In this document: in pieces, positions 62,278 through 64,000 of the stretch
Numbering within the stretch: the stretch's first letter is position 1
Layout: each line of letters opens with the position of its first letter
NCBI GenBank assembly: GCA_947179325.1
Contig: CAMXAU010000002.1
Location: 62,001 to 126,000 of the forward strand
Source: an uncultured Bacteroidales bacterium
GTDB taxonomy: Bacteria > Bacteroidota > Bacteroidia > Bacteroidales > UBA932
Direction of reading: 5' to 3'
DNA length: 64,000 nt
The notes under the pieces: generated by a model
Databases searched by the model: none
What the model saw: the letters and a program-made list of their open reading frames with translations, nothing else
Told to the model about the DNA's origin: nothing
Program-made: the position numbers and the translations under genes

Positions 62278-62614
62278 CACACCGGGATTATCGGTATTTT
62301 ACAATGTATAGACTGACAGTTAATTAGATTTTTGGTGCTAATCATGGTGTCCGCAAGATGCACACACCGTGATTATTCGTATTTTTGAAACATTGATTTA
62401 TAGTAAATTACATCTTGTGAGTAATCCCGGCGGGTAGGTGTACGGCTACCACTTGGATTTTTCTTGTTTTTCAATATGTTGATTTATAGCTAATTGTGTT
62501 TTACAGCGAATCCAGGTGGTAAACAGCATGCACTCTTTGGGATTGGTATGGCTTTATGAGCGTTTGATATATAGTGCTTTATATTTTCGCTATAGTCCCG
62601 GTGGGTCGTTATAT
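62278..62614 (+). repeat. Tandem array of four ~85-bp imperfect palindromes
   Basis: Units begin near 62278, 62363, 62450 and 62530 and end near 62614. Each opens with a form of CACACCGGGATTA and closes with a form of TAATCCAGGTGG, so its ends can pair; the AT-rich middle often contains TTGATTTATAG. Units are diverged and no ORF lies between them. Confidence 0.6.
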
Positions 62615-62765
62615 GCCACATGAACTGCCTTGTTTTTCTTGGAGTGGTTTAACAATATCTCATTCTCGTCTTCTCAACTCCGTCCTTCCGGCCCTCCTGG
62701 TCTGCTGTGGAGGCGTAGCCAGCCAACTGCCGTCATGCCACTCCGTGGTGCATCATTTGTTCACT

Positions 62766-62954
62766 TTACTCTTTCGCGCTCCTGCTGCCAAAGCCCAGCT
62801 GTATCCGACTCTCGTTGCAGTACGCTATATACTGCCCGGTCTTGTCCGCAAGCTCCTGTGCGGTCTTGAACTGCCAAAGGTTGCCTATCTCGGTCTTCAG
62901 GTTGCAGAAGAAGCATTCGGTGACACTGCTGTCATAGCTGTTTCCTGTCCACAA
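62766..62954 (-). pseudogene. IS3-family transposase, C-terminal remnant
   Basis: A 62-codon frame with the end of an IS3-type OrfB integrase core: GNSYDSSVTECFFCNLKTE (with the likely last catalytic Glu of the DDE set), then TGQYIAYCNESRIQLGFG. The N-terminal part with the two Asp residues is missing. The frame starts within the GTGGACAGG sequence that also begins a 52-bp repeat unit, so the remnant is fused to the array. Confidence 0.75.
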
Positions 62955-63240
62955 AATGGGAGTCTATTTGTGGCCGAGAGACTCGAATCACGTCACATGT
63001 CCACACCATGAAGCCCTTTCCGTGGCCGAAACACTCGAATCACATCCCTCGTCCACGAAATGGAGCCCTTCACGTGGCTGAAACACTCGGATCACGCCAC
63101 ATGTCCACGCAATGGAGCTCTTCCGTGGCCGAAACACTTGAATTACGTCCCTCGTCCACAAAATGGAGCCTGTCCGTGGCCGAAACACTCGTATCACACC
63201 ACATGTCCACACAATGGAGCCGGTATTTATGGCCAGAATT
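62947..63240. repeat. 51/52-bp tandem repeat array
   Basis: Units start with GTCCAC at 62947, 62999, 63051, 63103, 63154 and 63205 (spacings 52, 52, 52, 51, 51); the last is partial. Each holds an ATGGAGC-like part, CGTGGCCGAAACACTCG and ATCAC. The unit ends alternate between CACAT and CCCTC, giving a 104-bp higher-order period. The 52-bp step breaks any reading frame, so it is not coding. Confidence 0.85.
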
Positions 63241-63843
63241 CTCTTGGTTTGACATGCTCTGTTCAATCCTGCTGCTGGTGAACTTGAGATATCACTGGGG
63301 CAATCAGTGTTACCACGGCCCTGGCATTGTACAGCGCGCCCTGGTCCGCAGGTGAAGCAGCGTGCCATAGTCAGCAGGTGGAGAAGCGCCATAGCTCAAG
63401 CGGTGCAGCGCGTCTTTCAGCCACCTGCCGGCCGCCTTGAAGCTGGCCATCAGCTTCTCCATCACCCCATCACCATACCGGAGTCGTGGAACATCAATAG
63501 CTCGTGGCAGAGGATGCCCCTGTCAAAGAAGCCAAGGACCGGAGAGAGGAAGAGAGAGGGAGTGAGAGGTGAAAGAGAGGGAGAGAGAGGGAGAGAGATG
63601 GAGAGAGATGGAGAGTGAAAGAGAGGGAGAGTGATTCCGCCGGAGTTGGGCTGCCGGAGTCTGGGCTGCTGAATCTGGCTGTGAAATTTTGCTGGCGGAA
63701 CCGGGCCTGGAGCACTCTGCAATCCAGGACAAACGGTACCCATGCGCAGAACACTGTCCCTGGCCGTTTGGAAAAGTAGATTGCAACAGAATGCAAGTGC
63801 GGCTCTGGGGCGGAATTACAAAAATACATGCATAGACACATGC
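63200..63843 (-). repeat. Right copy of the repeat family that brackets the starch locus
   Basis: Read on the minus strand this aligns with 38499-38960 over its full length, apart from an extra ~170 bp (about 63488-63662) that includes the polypurine tract. One conserved open piece reads MEKLMASFKAAGRWLKDAL on the minus strand, which may be a trace of an old gene. Confidence 0.8.
63539..63633 (+). repeat. GA-rich polypurine tract
   Basis: About 95 bases built from GAGA, GGGA and GATGGAGA units with very few pyrimidines on the plus strand. It is absent from the left repeat copy. Such tracts can form triplex DNA and change length by slippage. Confidence 0.85.
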
Positions 63844-63953
63844 TTTTGCCGGTGAACCCATATGTGCATAGACACAGTGTTTTGCAGGTAATCCGAGACT
63901 TATATTTTACCGACAAACATTGATTCAAGATACAGAACCCATATGACCAACAA

Positions 63954-63989
63954 AAGAGAGAGACCATTCATCAGAATGGTCTCTCTCTT
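63954..63989 (-). terminator. Strong terminator near the window end
   Basis: A perfect 15-bp stem AAGAGAGAGACCATT with its complement and a 6-nt loop; on the minus strand it runs into TTTTGTTGG. A TAA on the minus strand at 63988-63990 could be the stop of a gene that starts beyond the window. Confidence 0.75.
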
Positions 63990-64000
63990 AGTGCGGATGG

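Larger units (their letters stand above)
62059..63895. mobile_element. ~1.84 kb mosaic element with 31-bp terminal inverted repeats
   Basis: The ends 62059-62089 (plus) and 63865-63895 (minus) match at 26 of 31 bases (CGGATYACCTGCAAAAC core). The left end coincides with the point where the MFS pseudogene loses similarity. Inside are an array of ~85-bp palindromic units, an IS3-type transposase remnant, a 51/52-bp tandem array, a copy of the repeat seen at 38.5 kb, and a polypurine tract. No intact gene is present. No target-site duplication was seen. A non-autonomous or decayed insertion is inferred. Confidence 0.6.

Noticed and set aside
62278..62614. Integron attC array
   Set aside because: Palindromic units follow each other without cassettes, the attC core sites were not recognised, and there is no integrase gene.
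62947..63240. CRISPR array
   Set aside because: The whole 51/52-bp unit is conserved, with no unique spacers, and no cas genes are present.
62988..63392. Minus-strand protein with repeated VIRVFRPR-like peptides
   Set aside because: The peptides come from the 51-bp units of a DNA repeat; the 52-bp units shift the frame, and no start, domain or conservation between the two copies is seen.

Overview
The window looks like a chromosomal segment of a Bacteroidales bacterium. Protein families typical of that order are present: a SusC/SusD/SusE starch locus, DUF5106, an OMP beta-barrel protein with a carboxypeptidase-like N-terminus, a PASTA protein next to rluD, and an orphan PurL-like protein. 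Several intergenic regions carry the Bacteroidetes promoter form TTG-N19-TAnnTTTG, and no clear Shine-Dalgarno sequences are seen. Genus cannot be fixed from sequence reading alone.

Region 1 (1-22.4 kb) is housekeeping. It holds a 30-residue ribosomal-type basic protein and HU; a lon-ung-coaD-DUF5106 operon; lnt with a MATE exporter; an operon of LysE exporter, DUF362 ferredoxin-like protein, PASTA protein and rluD; an EamA transporter; a large outer-membrane beta-barrel protein; ruvC, serS, rpmA and rplU; a CYTH protein; a hemerythrin protein overlapping a LuxR-type regulator; and tRNA-Val. Region 2 (22.5-38.5 kb) holds an alpha-2-macroglobulin-like protein with folC, an orphan PurL-like protein, enolase, a PhoH-family ATPase, pyruvate phosphate dikinase and glucuronate isomerase.

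Region 3 (39.4-61.3 kb) is an alpha-glucan (starch) utilization locus. One long minus-strand cluster encodes an MFS transporter, SusC, SusD, SusE, a SusF-like protein, three GH13 enzymes and a GH97 alpha-glucosidase. Next to it lie a LytS-like histidine kinase and a LytTR response regulator on the plus strand, and a GH77 4-alpha-glucanotransferase. The logic is surface binding (SusD/E/F), surface cleavage by lipoprotein GH13 enzymes, TonB-dependent uptake (SusC), periplasmic trimming (GH13, GH97), MFS import, and cytosolic GH77 metabolism. There is no SusR-type regulator inside the locus. SusC is split by a frameshift in a run of seven G.

The most unusual feature is how this locus is bracketed. 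Two diverged copies of one repetitive sequence, in inverted orientation, lie at about 38.5-39.0 kb and 63.2-63.8 kb, so that the whole ~24 kb locus sits between them. The right copy lies inside a ~1.84 kb mosaic element (62059-63895) with 31-bp imperfect terminal inverted repeats. This element also holds an IS3-type transposase remnant, a 51/52-bp tandem repeat array, an ~85-bp array of imperfect palindromes and a ~95-bp polypurine tract. Its left end coincides with the break in an MFS transporter pseudogene that lies just upstream of the GH77 gene.
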